NCBI GenBank assembly: GCA_913775005.1 | Contig: CAJYKY010000058.1 | Location: 1-6,670, forward strand | Source: an uncultured Achromobacter sp. | GTDB taxonomy: Bacteria; Pseudomonadota; Gammaproteobacteria; Burkholderiales; Burkholderiaceae_B | Direction of reading: 5' to 3' | DNA length: 6,670 bases | Shown: positions 6,331 through 6,670 of the stretch, piece by piece | Numbering within the stretch: the stretch's first letter is position 1 | How the letters are laid out: each line of letters starts with the position of its first letter | Position numbers and translations under genes: made by a program | The notes under the pieces: generated by a model | Databases searched by the model: none | Told to the model about the DNA's origin: nothing | What the model saw: the letters and a program-made list of their open reading frames with translations, nothing else

Positions 6331-6670
6331 ATGAATTCAAGAACAATATTCAACCGGATCGCCGTGCTGACGGCGGCGGGAGCATTGTTGGCGGGCTGCG
6401 CCACGCAACAGCAGACCAACACGGCGGTGGGCACGGGCGCGGGCGCGGCGGTTGGCGCCGGGATCGGCGCGCTGATCGGTCACGGCAAGGGCGCGGCCAT
6501 TGGCGCCGGCATCGGCGCGGTGGCCGGTGGCCTGGTGGGCTACAACTGGAAGGTCGTCAAAGACGATGTGCAGCAATCGGGCGCGTCGTCGCTGGGCATC
6601 GATGTCGTGGAAATGCCCGACGGCAGTTTGAAGGTCAATATTCCCAGCGGTGTGTCGTTCGATACGGACA
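6331..6670 (+). CDS. Glycine-zipper OmpA/YiaD-family lipoprotein, 3' end outside window
   Basis: The first 113 residues of an outer-membrane lipoprotein are present; the frame is still open at the window end. Residues 1-22 form a lipoprotein signal peptide with Arg residues at 4 and 9, a hydrophobic core and the lipobox LAGC, so C23 would be lipidated. Ala at +2 means no Asp inner-membrane retention signal, so sorting to the outer membrane is likely. Residues 34-70 are a glycine zipper with Gly at every fourth position. The last visible part, LKVNIPSGVSFDTD (100-113), matches the start of the OmpA-like peptidoglycan-binding domain of YiaD-type proteins. In such proteins this domain anchors the outer membrane to the cell wall. 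The full protein would be expected to have about 210-230 residues (family knowledge). The gene has its own leader, with a 10-bp inverted repeat, and appears independent of the upstream genes. Confidence 0.88.
   Translation, partial: MNSRTIFNRIAVLTAAGALLAGCATQQQTNTAVGTGAGAAVGAGIGALIGHGKGAAIGAGIGAVAGGLVGYNWKVVKDDVQQSGASSLGIDVVEMPDGSLKVNIPSGVSFDTD
6452..6519 (+). repeat. Direct repeat (48-bp period) within the glycine-zipper coding region
   Basis: Twenty bases at 6452-6471 recur at 6500-6519 with one mismatch (G versus C at the eleventh base). They encode GAGIGA (residues 42-47 and 58-63), 16 codons apart. This suggests that the zipper grew by internal duplication, although coding constraint on Gly/Ala/Ile codons in high-GC DNA could give part of the likeness. 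Confidence 0.5.

Noticed and set aside
1..6670. Mobile elements, CRISPR arrays, tRNA or rRNA genes, attachment sites
   Set aside because: Reading both strands showed no transposase or integrase, no regularly spaced repeats, no terminal inverted repeats with target duplications and no tRNA-like cloverleaf.

Overview
The window is high-GC DNA with coding third positions dominated by G and C, and it is densely packed with genes on the + strand. The gene types (a VgrG/DUF4123/VasX-like type VI secretion cassette, a haloacid-dehalogenase-like protein and an OmpA-family lipoprotein) fit a Gram-negative proteobacterium. A betaproteobacterium of the Burkholderiales, such as the Alcaligenaceae (Achromobacter/Bordetella relatives), is my best guess. 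That assignment is inference from composition and gene style, not proven by any marker gene here.

Region 1 (1-5443) is a type VI secretion system (T6SS) effector module. It holds the 3' end of a vgrG spike gene with its DUF2345 domain, a DUF4123 adaptor/chaperone gene, a 1046-residue VasX/BTH_I2691-like effector, and a small four-helix membrane protein that is the obvious immunity candidate. The first three genes are joined by ATGA stop/start overlaps, so their translation is probably coupled. The fourth starts 18 nt after the effector stop, in the same frame. The order matches the Vibrio cholerae vgrG-2/vasW/vasX/tsiV2 arrangement. The likely pathway is that the adaptor loads the effector onto the VgrG tip, the sheath fires it into a neighbouring cell, the hydrophobic segment of the effector inserts into the target membrane, and the membrane-embedded immunity protein protects the producer and its siblings.

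Region 2 (5444-6205) is a 105-nt spacer, relatively AT-rich, with a nested inverted repeat and a possible -10 element. It is followed by a 218-residue HAD-superfamily hydrolase related to L-2-haloacid dehalogenases, with altered active-site positions. It does not look like part of the secretion operon.

Region 3 (6206-6670) starts with a GAAA-tetraloop hairpin just after the hydrolase gene. A perfect 10-bp inverted repeat lies upstream of the next gene. That gene encodes a lipoprotein with a ten-glycine GxxxG ladder and the beginning of an OmpA/YiaD-like domain, and it runs off the window. No tRNA, rRNA, CRISPR array, insertion sequence or clear U-tailed terminator was found.
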